Shown here: one piece after another, positions 6,160 through 13,336 of the stretch
Position numbering within the stretch: the first letter of the stretch is position 1
Layout of the letters: every line of letters starts with the position of its first letter
Assembly: GCA_036278635.1 (NCBI GenBank)
Contig: DASUKQ010000099.1
Coordinates: 1 to 23,449 of the forward strand
Direction of reading: 5' to 3'
DNA from: 66-474 sp036278635
Lineage (GTDB): Bacteria; Pseudomonadota; Gammaproteobacteria; Xanthomonadales; Rhodanobacteraceae
DNA: 23,449 nucleotides
Notes under the pieces: generated by a model
What the model was told of the DNA's origin: nothing
The model's database searches: none
Seen by the model: only the letters and a program-made list of their open reading frames with translations
Program-made: the position numbers and the translations under genes

Positions 6160-6240
6160 CGGGATGCTCCGATCTTTGATTGCGAAAGGGGTGCGGCGCA
6201 CGCGAACGCCGCGTCGATTATGCGGGGACCCGCTGAACGT

Positions 6241-7020
6241 TCACAGCGCCGTGATCTGCAACTTGTCCTGTTCCAGCCAGATCTGCACCGGGCGGCCGGC
6301 GAATTCCCGCGGCAGTTCCTCGAACACACGGTAGTGCCCGGCGATGGAAACGATCTCGGCACGGAATTCGCTGCAGAAGATGCGCGTGGTCTTGTCGCCG
6401 AGCGCGCCGGCGAAGGCGCGCCCACGCAGGCTGCCGTACACGTGTATGTTGCCGTCGGCCAGCACTTCGGCGCCGTTCGCGACTGCGCCGACCACCACCA
6501 GGTCCGAGCCCTGCGCGTAGACCTGCTGACCGGTGCGGACCGGACGTTGGTGGTGCAGGGCGACGGTCGGGGCGGTCGCGGCCGATGGCGATGGCGGTGC
6601 CTCCGGCGCGGCCTCGACCGGCGTCGATGCGGCATCCGGTTCGTCCGTGCCGGAAGCGTTCGCGCGTTCGTACGCGGCGCGGAATTTTGCGATCAGGGGC
6701 AGCCCCAGACGCTGCGACAGCTCGTCGGTCGCACTGTCGCCGTAGGCGAGTCCGACCGGCAGCATGCCGGCAAGGCGGACCGCTTCCAGCAGGGCCGCCA
6801 CCCTGTCGTCGCCCGGTAGCGGCGACAGGAACGACAGGTCCACCACCACGGGCGCGCGTGCGAACAACTGCGGCGCTTCGCGTACGCGCAGCCCCAGCGC
6901 GGACTGCAACGCTGCCGGATCACCGCTGCGCACGCGCACGCTGGCGATGCCGACTTGTCCGAATCGCAGGTCCGCGGCGTCCAGGATGTCGGTGGCGGAA
7001 CGCGCAGCGAGCCCGCTCAC
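6241..7020 (-). CDS. minC: Septum formation inhibitor MinC
   Basis: MinC inhibits FtsZ polymerisation away from mid-cell. The protein is 259 residues. The N-terminal domain, about 1-110, has ADLRFGQVGIASVRVRS and the strand-rich PVVVDLSFLSPL. An Ala/Pro-rich linker at about 130-155 leads into the C-terminal beta-helix domain. That domain has HHQRPVRTGQQVYAQGSDL, ANGAEVLADGNIHVYGSLRG and the RIFCSEFRAEIVSIAG strand typical of MinC. The GTG start at 7018-7020 overlaps the TGA of the upstream GNAT gene (GTGA), with a GGGG run as Shine-Dalgarno, so translation is probably coupled. An 81-base gap separates it from minD. Confidence 0.93.
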   Translation of the reverse strand: MSGLAARSATDILDAADLRFGQVGIASVRVRSGDPAALQSALGLRVREAPQLFARAPVVVDLSFLSPLPGDDRVAALLEAVRLAGMLPVGLAYGDSATDELSQRLGLPLIAKFRAAYERANASGTDEPDAASTPVEAAPEAPPSPSAATAPTVALHHQRPVRTGQQVYAQGSDLVVVGAVANGAEVLADGNIHVYGSLRGRAFAGALGDKTTRIFCSEFRAEIVSIAGHYRVFEELPREFAGRPVQIWLEQDKLQITAL

Positions 7021-7634
7021 GTCTGCCCCGCTGCGCGCAGGTGCGATTGGGCATCGATCGGCAGCTCGCGGGACGCGAGCCAGGGCAGGTCGGGGACCCC
7101 GTCCGGATAGGTCGCGCGCACGAACGCATGGCACTCGAGCGGCTTCAGCAGCAGGCTGACGCGGCGTCCGGATTCGGGCATGACGTGCTGCCCGACTTCG
7201 TGGAAACCGAATACGCCGTGGAACAACACCGACACGTCGTCGCGGGGTTCCAGGAACACTTCGCAGGCCAGGTTCGGCGAACGCACTTCGGCGTAACTCT
7301 GCACGTCGCTGTAGAACAGCCGGCCCAGGCCGTGGCCGCGGTGCATGTCGCCCACGATCACGCGATCGATGTACACGAATTCCTTGCTGTGTTTGCGGAA
7401 CCACTGGAAGTTGGAACTGGCATGCTCGGTCCTGTCGCGCAGCGCGATCAGGAATCCGGCCAGGTGGCCATCCACCTCCGCGACGCGAAAGTGGTCGGCG
7501 TGGCGATAAAACCGGTCGAGTTGCGCCGCGTCCATCGGCAGGATGGAAGACCCCGCGGTGTTGTTGAGGCCCATGACGGCGGCAAGATCGCTTGCGCGCA
7601 CGTCGCGGAGGACCAGTTGGGGCGTGAACGTCAT
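7017..7634 (-). CDS. GNAT family N-acetyltransferase
   Basis: This is a 205-residue protein with the acetyl-CoA-binding fold. Its motif A region is YIDRVIVGDMHRGHGLGRLFY, where the R/Q-x-x-G-x-G/A loop is RGHGLGRL. A later strand reads LACEVFLEPRDDVSVLFHGVFGFHEVG, typical of motif B. The start chosen is the ATG at 7632-7634, preceded by GGAAG at 10 bases; an in-frame ATG at 7653-7655 would add seven residues but lacks a ribosome site. It is first in an operon with minC, overlapping it by 4 bases. The acceptor substrate is unknown. The tight coupling to minC could mean a role in envelope or division, but it may equally be positional. Confidence 0.88.
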   Translation of the reverse strand: MTFTPQLVLRDVRASDLAAVMGLNNTAGSSILPMDAAQLDRFYRHADHFRVAEVDGHLAGFLIALRDRTEHASSNFQWFRKHSKEFVYIDRVIVGDMHRGHGLGRLFYSDVQSYAEVRSPNLACEVFLEPRDDVSVLFHGVFGFHEVGQHVMPESGRRVSLLLKPLECHAFVRATYPDGVPDLPWLASRELPIDAQSHLRAAGQT

Positions 7635-7686
7635 CGGGTACGGGCTTCCGGGCATGGGCGCGACGGTCGCGGCCCAACGGTCGACG

Positions 7687-7695
7687 ATTATCGCA
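7687..7695 (-). promoter_or_regulatory. Extended -10 promoter of the GNAT-minCDE operon
   Basis: On the minus strand, TGC-GATAAT matches an extended -10 element (TGn-TATAAT) at five of six -10 positions. The predicted start near 7680 leaves a leader of about 45 bases. No good -35 lies at 17 bases, as is common with extended -10 promoters. An alternative, TTGACC-N17-GGTAAT, lies slightly further upstream. Confidence 0.45.
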
Positions 7696-7766
7696 TGGCT
7701 CTTGCGGCAGGTCCCGCATTACCGGCGCCGCGGCCCCGGCGGTCAAGCCTGGGTTAAGATCGGCGC

Positions 7767-8972
7767 GTGCGACGCCCATCCTTAAGTCCGATTTCCCTTT
7801 TGCGGTACGCAGGCCTCATCACGTACGCCTGCGTCGGCGTGCCGCTGGCGCGGCGCGACTGGATGCTGGCCAACGTCAGCGACGAGCGTACCCAGATCCA
7901 CGTGACCCGCGCGCTGCACGCGCAAAGCCATTCGGACCTGCTGCTGTGGGCGGTCAGCTACGTGGTGTTCGGCGTGGTCTACTGGCTGCTGACCCGCGAC
8001 CTCGGCTCGCGGCGGTACTGGGGCGTCAAGTTGCTGGGGCTGCTGGTCCTGACGGTCGCGGCGGTGGCCATCAGCTGGTACAGCGTGAGCGGCCTCGGGG
8101 CGTTGCTGCTGGCGGTGGCGGGGATGGTGCTGCCATGGCTGTTGCCGCTGCCGATTGCCGTCGCCTGGCTGGTCCTGCAATACGCCGCCACCGTGCCGGT
8201 CTACGCCACGTTCCCTTCCTTCACGCTCGGGATGGCGGTGATGCAGGCGGCCCTGTATCTCGGCTATGCCGTGATCGTGTTCATTGCCTCGGAGGTCGCG
8301 CGCCAGCAGGCGGACGCGCGCGAGGACCAGCGCCGCCTGAATTCGGAATTGCGTGCGACGCGGGCACTGCTCGCCGAATCGAGCCGGATTTCCGAACGGA
8401 TGCGGATTGCGCGCGAATTGCACGACCTCGTCGGCCACCATCTCACCGCGCTCAGCCTGAACCTGGAGGTGGCCGGGCACCTGGTGGTGAACGAGGCCGC
8501 GTCCGATCACGTCGCGCGGGCGCGGTCGACGGCGAAGCAATTGCTGGCAGACGTCCGCGAGGTGGTCAGCGAGCTGCGCGACGACGAAGGGATCGAACTG
8601 ACCGCTGCATTGCGCGACCTGACCGAAGGCGTGCCCGGCCTGCAGGTCCACCTTGCGCTGCCGCAGCGTTTCGCGGTCGGCGACTCGCGCCGCGCGCAGA
8701 TCCTCTTGCGCTGCACGCAGGAGATCATCACCAACGCGGTGCGGCACGCGCGTGCGCGGAACCTGTGGTTGCGGTTCGAGGAAGGGCCCGACGGTATGCT
8801 GTTGCTGAAGGCACACGACGATGGTTGCGGCGCGCTCGAACTGAAGCCGGGGAACGGGTTGACGGGGATGCGCGAGCGGCTGGCCGAGGTGGATGGAAAA
8901 TTGGAGATTCATACCAAGCGCAATCAGGGGTTTGCGCTGGAAGCTTCATTACCGATCGAGAAAATCGCGTGA
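7767..8972 (+). CDS. Sensor histidine kinase (DesK/NarX class, HisKA_3)
   Basis: This is a 401-residue inner-membrane sensor. Its N-terminal half has about five hydrophobic segments (roughly residues 60-175) and no large periplasmic domain, so it probably senses within or at the membrane. The HisKA_3 dimerisation segment RIARELHDLVGHHLTALSL has the phosphoacceptor His219. The HATPase_c domain shows the N box (EIITNAVRHA, Asn323), the G1 box around DDGCG and the G2 box GNGLTGMRERL. The start is a GTG at 7767, 7 bases after TAAGAT (7755-7760). If that is the -10, the mRNA would be nearly leaderless. A response regulator follows 100 bases downstream. The stimulus is not visible; the layout resembles Bacillus DesK, but that is analogy only. 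Confidence 0.9.
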   Translation: MRRPSLSPISLLRYAGLITYACVGVPLARRDWMLANVSDERTQIHVTRALHAQSHSDLLLWAVSYVVFGVVYWLLTRDLGSRRYWGVKLLGLLVLTVAAVAISWYSVSGLGALLLAVAGMVLPWLLPLPIAVAWLVLQYAATVPVYATFPSFTLGMAVMQAALYLGYAVIVFIASEVARQQADAREDQRRLNSELRATRALLAESSRISERMRIARELHDLVGHHLTALSLNLEVAGHLVVNEAASDHVARARSTAKQLLADVREVVSELRDDEGIELTAALRDLTEGVPGLQVHLALPQRFAVGDSRRAQILLRCTQEIITNAVRHARARNLWLRFEEGPDGMLLLKAHDDGCGALELKPGNGLTGMRERLAEVDGKLEIHTKRNQGFALEASLPIEKIA

Positions 8973-9072
8973 GGGGCGCCCGGCGCTTCCGGGGCGTGCG
9001 GTCCGTTATTCTTCTGCTTTGGGCGCGCCGCGAAGACCGTTGCGAAGAGTTCATCCAGGGTGGGAGTAGTCA

Positions 9073-9714
9073 ATGATTTCCGTTTGCCTCGTGGACGACC
9101 AGACGCTGGTCCGGCAGGGGATCCGTTCGTTGCTGGAACTGTCGCCTGAAATCCAGGTGGTGGCCGAGTGCAACGACGGCGTCGCGGCGCTGGAGATGAT
9201 TCCGAAGATCAAGCCCGACGTGGTGTTGCTGGACATGCGCATGCCCGGCAAGAGCGGCCTCGATGTCCTCAACACCTTCGCGGCCCACGGCAAGGTGCCT
9301 CCGACGATCATCCTGACCACCTTCGACGATGACCAACTGGTGCTCGCGGGACTCAAGGCCGGGGCCCGGGGTTATCTTTTGAAGGATGTGTCCCTCGAGC
9401 AATTGGTCGACGCCGTCAAGACCGTCGCCGGGGGCGGCTCGTTGATCGCACCGGTGGTGACCCAGCGCCTGCTGGCGGGCGTCGGCCGCATCCAGAACCA
9501 GTTCTCGAGCCTCGGCCAGCCGGACCCGTTGACCGAACGCGAGACGGAGATCCTCCGGTTGATGTCGGGCGGTTACAGCAACAAGGAGATCGCCAATTCG
9601 CTCAAGGTCGCCGAGGGCACGGTCAAGAACCACGTGTCCAACATCCTTTCCAAGCTCGGCGTGCGCGACCGCACCCGGGCGGTGCTCAAGGCACTGGAGC
9701 TTGGCATTGTCTAG
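9073..9714 (+). CDS. LuxR/NarL-family response regulator
   Basis: This is a 213-residue DNA-binding response regulator, the expected output partner of the upstream kinase. The receiver domain, about 1-120, has the acidic pair Asp8/Asp9, phospho-acceptor Asp54 (VVLLDMRMPG), the switch Thr near 83-84 and Lys105 (GYLLKD). The C-terminal LuxR-type helix-turn-helix starts at LTERETEILRLMSGGYSNKEIA and continues through VKNHVSNILSKLGVRDRTRA. The ATG has GGGAG about 7 bases upstream. The 100-base gap from the kinase leaves room for a separate promoter, but I see no strong one. Regulated genes are not identifiable here. Confidence 0.93.
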   Translation: MISVCLVDDQTLVRQGIRSLLELSPEIQVVAECNDGVAALEMIPKIKPDVVLLDMRMPGKSGLDVLNTFAAHGKVPPTIILTTFDDDQLVLAGLKAGARGYLLKDVSLEQLVDAVKTVAGGGSLIAPVVTQRLLAGVGRIQNQFSSLGQPDPLTERETEILRLMSGGYSNKEIANSLKVAEGTVKNHVSNILSKLGVRDRTRAVLKALELGIV

Positions 9715-9981
9715 GGTGGTCCTTCAGTTGAAGCGGCTGTTGTCCAGAGTCAGGCCACGGAAGGCCGTTCTGGTGTCGGTGGACGGCGGATCGCAGGAGA
9801 AGGCGCGCCGCACTTCAACGAAACGGCGATCAGGGACGATCGCACGAACGTCCCGTGGCGCGAACGCCGTGAAGCAAGTACCATCCGCCTTTCATGTGTT
9901 TCAGTGCGGCGCACGAGCTGGCGACCCGTCGGGTCGCGGTGGGCGCCGGCCATACGTACAAGCCGTCCGGAGATCCCTGGC

Positions 9982-11391
9982 ATGACCCGAGTGCTCGAAT
10001 TCGTCGTCGCCCTGATCATCGTGTTCATCCTTGCCGTGATCGTGGGCCTGTTCCTGCCCCGGCATGCGCATATCGAGCGCTCGATCGACATCAGCCACAA
10101 CCCGCAGCACATTTACGACGTACTGAACAATTTCCGGCGCTTCCCCGATTACGTGGGCGGGGACCTGCAGGCGCAGGATCCGCAGGTGAAGTTCTCGCTG
10201 TCCGGCCCGGCCTACGGTCCCGGCGCGGCCATCAGCTGGACCGGCAGTGGCGGGCACGGCGGCGGAAAACTGGTCAACAAGTCCGGCAACATCGATATTG
10301 CCGGCAACAGCACCGTGACCTGGGATCTCGACAACGATTGGCGCGGCGACAACAAGACCTTCACTTTCAACGTGACCCCGACCCACGGCCAGCGGGTCAG
10401 CACGGTGACGTGGGGCTACGACGTCGATTACGGCTGGAACCTGATCGACCGCTATTCGCAGCTGTGGATCCACGGCGCGCCGGCCAGCATGATCCAGTAC
10501 GGGCTGGACTCGCTGCAGAACATGTTGGCCGGCATCCCCAACGTCGGTTACGACAAGCTCGACCCCGGCCTGTATCGGACTGCGGCGACGCCGGTCCTGC
10601 TGGTCTCGACCCAGGCCACGCGCACCCTCGATGACATTGATGCGGCCAAGGCCGCGGCGCTCAAGCAGATCGATGCCGCGATGGCCAAGCTCGGCGTCAA
10701 GGCCGCGGGCCCGACCACCACCATCACGACCGAGTGGGGCGACACGACCTACACCTTCGACCTGGCGGTGCCGATCGACACCACGGCGCTCAGGATCGAC
10801 GGCAAGGACTACGATCTGACCCGGTTGCCGCCGCGTCCCACCGCGGAGGAGCTTGCTGCCAAGCCGGCTTCGTCCTCGACGGCGGCAGCGGCGGCCAGCG
10901 CCGGGAAACCGGCCTCGTCCGGGACGGCGGCTTCGGCATCCAGCGCCGGACAACCGGCATCGGCGTCATCGGCCGGGGCGGAAGCGGGCGGGAAGGGCCC
11001 CGTGCCGGGTGGCCTGGACAAGCAGAACCAGTTGATCGTCAACGACAGCGTGCGCGCCGTGATGCTGCCCGAGCGCGAAGTGCTGGAGGCTACCTGGACC
11101 GGTGAAGCCGGGATCCCGCTGGTGCGCCTGGCGCTGAAGGCGTACGCGGGCACGCACGGATACCAGTACAACGAAACCGAGGATCGCATCTACGACCAGT
11201 TGGCGTCGCTGCCGAACGTGGCCGACCAGGACCAGATCTACCGGGTGTTCCTGCCGGTGACGAATGCGCCCGCGCAGACGCCGGGCCAGGTCTCCGGCCG
11301 CACGTCACCCCTGACTGCGCTGGATCCATCGATCTGGACGGGCGAGAAGCCGCCCGAGAAATCGAAGAAGTCCGAATCGGGAAAGAAGTAG
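9982..11391 (+). CDS. Membrane-anchored SRPBCC plus GyrI-like protein
   Basis: This 469-residue protein has an N-terminal transmembrane anchor at about 5-27, then an SRPBCC/START-like domain (about 30-190; RSIDISHNPQHIYDVLNNF). The latter half resembles the GyrI/effector-binding fold. Its first repeat-like half includes TPVLLVSTQATRTLDD and TEWGDTTYTFDLAVPID; its second includes RAVMLPEREVLEATWTGEAG. An Ala/Ser/Pro-rich segment at 292-336, made of three 15-residue repeats, interrupts this C-terminal domain. The Lys/Ser-rich tail ends at a TAG followed by a strong terminator. The ATG at 9982 has GGAG 9 bases upstream; an earlier in-frame start lacks support. The upstream 267-base gap shows no clear gene or consensus promoter. 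Such proteins probably bind a hydrophobic ligand, but the ligand is unknown. Confidence 0.8.
   Translation: MTRVLEFVVALIIVFILAVIVGLFLPRHAHIERSIDISHNPQHIYDVLNNFRRFPDYVGGDLQAQDPQVKFSLSGPAYGPGAAISWTGSGGHGGGKLVNKSGNIDIAGNSTVTWDLDNDWRGDNKTFTFNVTPTHGQRVSTVTWGYDVDYGWNLIDRYSQLWIHGAPASMIQYGLDSLQNMLAGIPNVGYDKLDPGLYRTAATPVLLVSTQATRTLDDIDAAKAAALKQIDAAMAKLGVKAAGPTTTITTEWGDTTYTFDLAVPIDTTALRIDGKDYDLTRLPPRPTAEELAAKPASSSTAAAAASAGKPASSGTAASASSAGQPASASSAGAEAGGKGPVPGGLDKQNQLIVNDSVRAVMLPEREVLEATWTGEAGIPLVRLALKAYAGTHGYQYNETEDRIYDQLASLPNVADQDQIYRVFLPVTNAPAQTPGQVSGRTSPLTALDPSIWTGEKPPEKSKKSESGKK
10855..10989 (+). repeat. Three 45-bp in-frame tandem repeats
   Basis: Units at 10855-10899, 10900-10944 and 10945-10989 each encode 15 residues beginning A-A/G-K/Q-P-A-S. 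The second and third DNA units share CCAGCGCCGG-n-n-AACCGGC at exactly 45-base spacing. The units have diverged by substitutions, so they are old relative to the heptamer arrays. They build a flexible, low-complexity linker in the SRPBCC/GyrI-like protein. Confidence 0.75.
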
Positions 11392-11455
11392 CACGAGGCG
11401 CGCAAGCGTCCCGGGCGGGAAAGCGGCGTCGCCGCCGAGCCGTGATCAATCGAAA

Positions 11456-11476
11456 AGGCCCGCAAGTTGCGGGCCT
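11456..11476 (+). terminator. Intrinsic terminator after the SRPBCC gene
   Basis: AGGCCCGCAA-G-TTGCGGGCCT is a perfect 10-base inverted repeat (in practice an 8-base stem with a 5-base loop) 65 bases after the stop codon. It is followed by the T-rich GTTCCTTTC. AAAA precedes it, but no minus-strand gene converges here, so it serves the plus-strand gene. Confidence 0.85.
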
Positions 11477-11561
11477 GTTCCTTTCGGTGCATTTTTGTTC
11501 GCCTGTCCCGTCGCAGCGGCACGCGATGCCCCCGGCATCGCGCAAGCGCCGCTTCTCACCC

Positions 11562-11570
11562 TGCTAGAGT
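11562..11570 (+). promoter_or_regulatory. Extended -10 promoter of the Gld-like ABC operon
   Basis: TGC-TAGAGT fits an extended -10 (TGn-TATAAT) at four of six -10 positions, downstream of the 11456-11476 terminator. The predicted start near 11577 would give a very short leader or almost none to the in-frame ATG at 11580. Confidence 0.4.
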
Positions 11571-11603
11571 TTGCGCACGATGCGGCGCGGATGCATGGCT
11601 TCG

Positions 11604-12563
11604 ATGATCGAAACCGAAAACCTCGGCAAGCGTTACGGCAGGGTCGATGCCGTGGCCGAACTGAGCCTGAAGGTCGCGCCGGGACAGGTGCTGGCGCTGC
11701 TGGGACCGAATGGCGCCGGCAAGACCACCACGATGCGGATGATCGCGGGGTTCCTGGTCCCGGGGTCGGGCCGCGCGCGGGTGTGCGGTCATGACGTCAT
11801 GCGTGCGCCGATCAAGGCGCGCCGCGCGCTCGGCTACCTGCCCGAAGGCGCGCCGAGTTACGGGGAATTGTCGGTCGCCGAGTTCCTTGCGTTCGCGGCA
11901 CGGGTGCGGGGCCTGACGGGCATCCCTGGCAACCGGCGGCTGGACGAGATGATCGAGCGCCTGCAATTGCAGCCGGTGCTGGCACAAAGCATCGAAACGT
12001 TGTCGAAGGGCTATCGGCGGCGGGTGTGCCTGGCCCAGGCACTGTTGCACGATCCGCCCGCGCTGATCCTCGACGAGCCCACCGACGGGCTCGATCCCAA
12101 CCAGCAACGCGAAGTGCACGCGCTGATCCGCGGGATGGCCCGCGACCGCGCGATCATCGTGTCCACCCACGCTCTCGACGAAGTGCGCGCGGCTTGCAAC
12201 CGGGTCGCGATCCTCGCGCGCGGCCGGTTGCGCGCGGAGGGCACGCCAGCCGAACTGGAACGGCAATCGCGGTTTCACCACGCGGTGAGTTTCCGCGCGC
12301 CGGCGAGTGCGCTGGCGTGCGAGCTGCTGGGGCGGCTGCCCGAGGTCGATTCGGTCGAAGTCGATCCGCTGGATGGCCGGGTCACCGTGTTTCCGCGCGA
12401 CGGCCACGAGATTTTCAGGGTCGTGGTGAAGTTGCTGGAGGTACAGCGCGTACGGGTCGACGAACTGCAACTGGAGCGCGGCCGGCTCGAGGACGTGTTC
12501 CGGCAAGTCACCCTCGATGAACCCGCAGCCGGAGAAATCCGCGCCGAGGCGGCGGCCGCGTGA
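11604..12563 (+). CDS. GldA-like ABC transporter ATP-binding protein
   Basis: This is the cytoplasmic ATPase subunit of an ABC-2-type exporter. With the ATG at 11604 it is 319 residues. Walker A GPNGAGKT is at 34-41, the signature LSKGYRRRV at about 133-141, Walker B ALILDEPT at 153-160 and the switch His189 (STHA). A C-terminal extension of about 90 residues resembles the regulatory tail of GldA/CcmA-like ATPases. In-frame ATGs at 11580 and 11595 (and a TTG at 11571) are possible earlier starts. None has a good Shine-Dalgarno; 11604 gives the family-like MIETENLGKRYG. Its stop overlaps the GTG of the permease. It closely matches the GldA/GldF/GldG arrangement, but the cargo and any link to motility are unknown here. 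Confidence 0.9.
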   Translation: MIETENLGKRYGRVDAVAELSLKVAPGQVLALLGPNGAGKTTTMRMIAGFLVPGSGRARVCGHDVMRAPIKARRALGYLPEGAPSYGELSVAEFLAFAARVRGLTGIPGNRRLDEMIERLQLQPVLAQSIETLSKGYRRRVCLAQALLHDPPALILDEPTDGLDPNQQREVHALIRGMARDRAIIVSTHALDEVRAACNRVAILARGRLRAEGTPAELERQSRFHHAVSFRAPASALACELLGRLPEVDSVEVDPLDGRVTVFPRDGHEIFRVVVKLLEVQRVRVDELQLERGRLEDVFRQVTLDEPAAGEIRAEAAAA

Positions 12564-13336
12564 ACGCGAAGGATGCCTATGAAGCGACGGGTCGCCGCCG
12601 CGGCATGGCGTTCCGTGGCGTGTTGCTGCGCGAGTTGCGCGGTTACCTGATCACGCCGGTGGCCTGGTTGTTCAGCGTGATCTTCCTGCTCTTCGCGGGC
12701 GCGTTCACGTTTTATCTCGGCGCATTTTTCGAACGTGGCCAGGCCGACCTCGATCCGTTCTTCAGGTTCCACCCGTGGTTGTACCTGGTGCTGGTACCGG
12801 CGCTGGCGATGCGGCTGTGGGCGGAGGAGCGCCGCAGCGGCACGCTGGAACTGCTGATGACGTTGCCGATCCGGCCGTGGCAGGCGGTCCTCGCCAAGTT
12901 CCTGGCCGCGTGGATCTACATCGGCTGCGCGCTGGCGCTGACGTTCCCGATGTGGCTGACCGTCAATTACCTCGGGCAGCCGGACAACGGCGTGATCCTA
13001 GCCGGTTATGTCGGCAGTTTCCTGATGGCCGGCGCGTTCCTTGCGATCAGCGAGTGCCTGTCGGTGCTCACGCGCAGCCAGGTGATTGCGTTCATCCTTG
13101 CGCTCAGCGTGTGCCTGCTGTTCCTGCTCGCGGGCGACCCGCTGGTGCAGCAACCGCTGCTGGCGCTCGGCTCGAACGACGTGGCCGATGCGCTGTCCGG
13201 CCTCAGCCTGCTTGCGCACTTCCAGGCCATCGCGCGTGGCGTGCTCGATTTCGGGGACGTGGCCTATTTCGTCCTTACGATCGTGTTCTGGTTGACCGCG
13301 AATGCGCTGATCCTCGATGCGAGGCGCGGAGGATGA
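12560..13336 (+). CDS. GldF-like ABC-2 permease
   Basis: This is a 258-residue inner-membrane permease with about six hydrophobic segments. The first is ITPVAWLFSVIFLLFAGAFTFYL (roughly 31-53). A conserved loop, RLWAEERRSGTLELLMTLPIRPWQAVLAKF, follows the second segment; this EERRSGTLELL coupling element is typical of ABC-2 permeases of the NosY/GldF group. The GTG at 12560-12562 overlaps the ATPase stop (GTGA); an ATG at 12605 (MAFRGVLL) is an alternative. Its own stop overlaps the next gene's ATG (ATGA). It must pair with the upstream ATPase. Confidence 0.88.
   Translation: MNAKDAYEATGRRRGMAFRGVLLRELRGYLITPVAWLFSVIFLLFAGAFTFYLGAFFERGQADLDPFFRFHPWLYLVLVPALAMRLWAEERRSGTLELLMTLPIRPWQAVLAKFLAAWIYIGCALALTFPMWLTVNYLGQPDNGVILAGYVGSFLMAGAFLAISECLSVLTRSQVIAFILALSVCLLFLLAGDPLVQQPLLALGSNDVADALSGLSLLAHFQAIARGVLDFGDVAYFVLTIVFWLTANALILDARRGG

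Noticed and set aside
5269..6819. A 516-codon open frame on the plus strand across the min genes
   Set aside because: It is antisense to minE, minD and minC, which are certain; its composition is typical of a shadow frame.
9715..9981. Gap after the response regulator inspected for a small gene
   Set aside because: An open frame of about 90 codons exists but is Arg/Ser/Gly-rich, overlaps the regulator's end, lacks a ribosome site and resembles no family.
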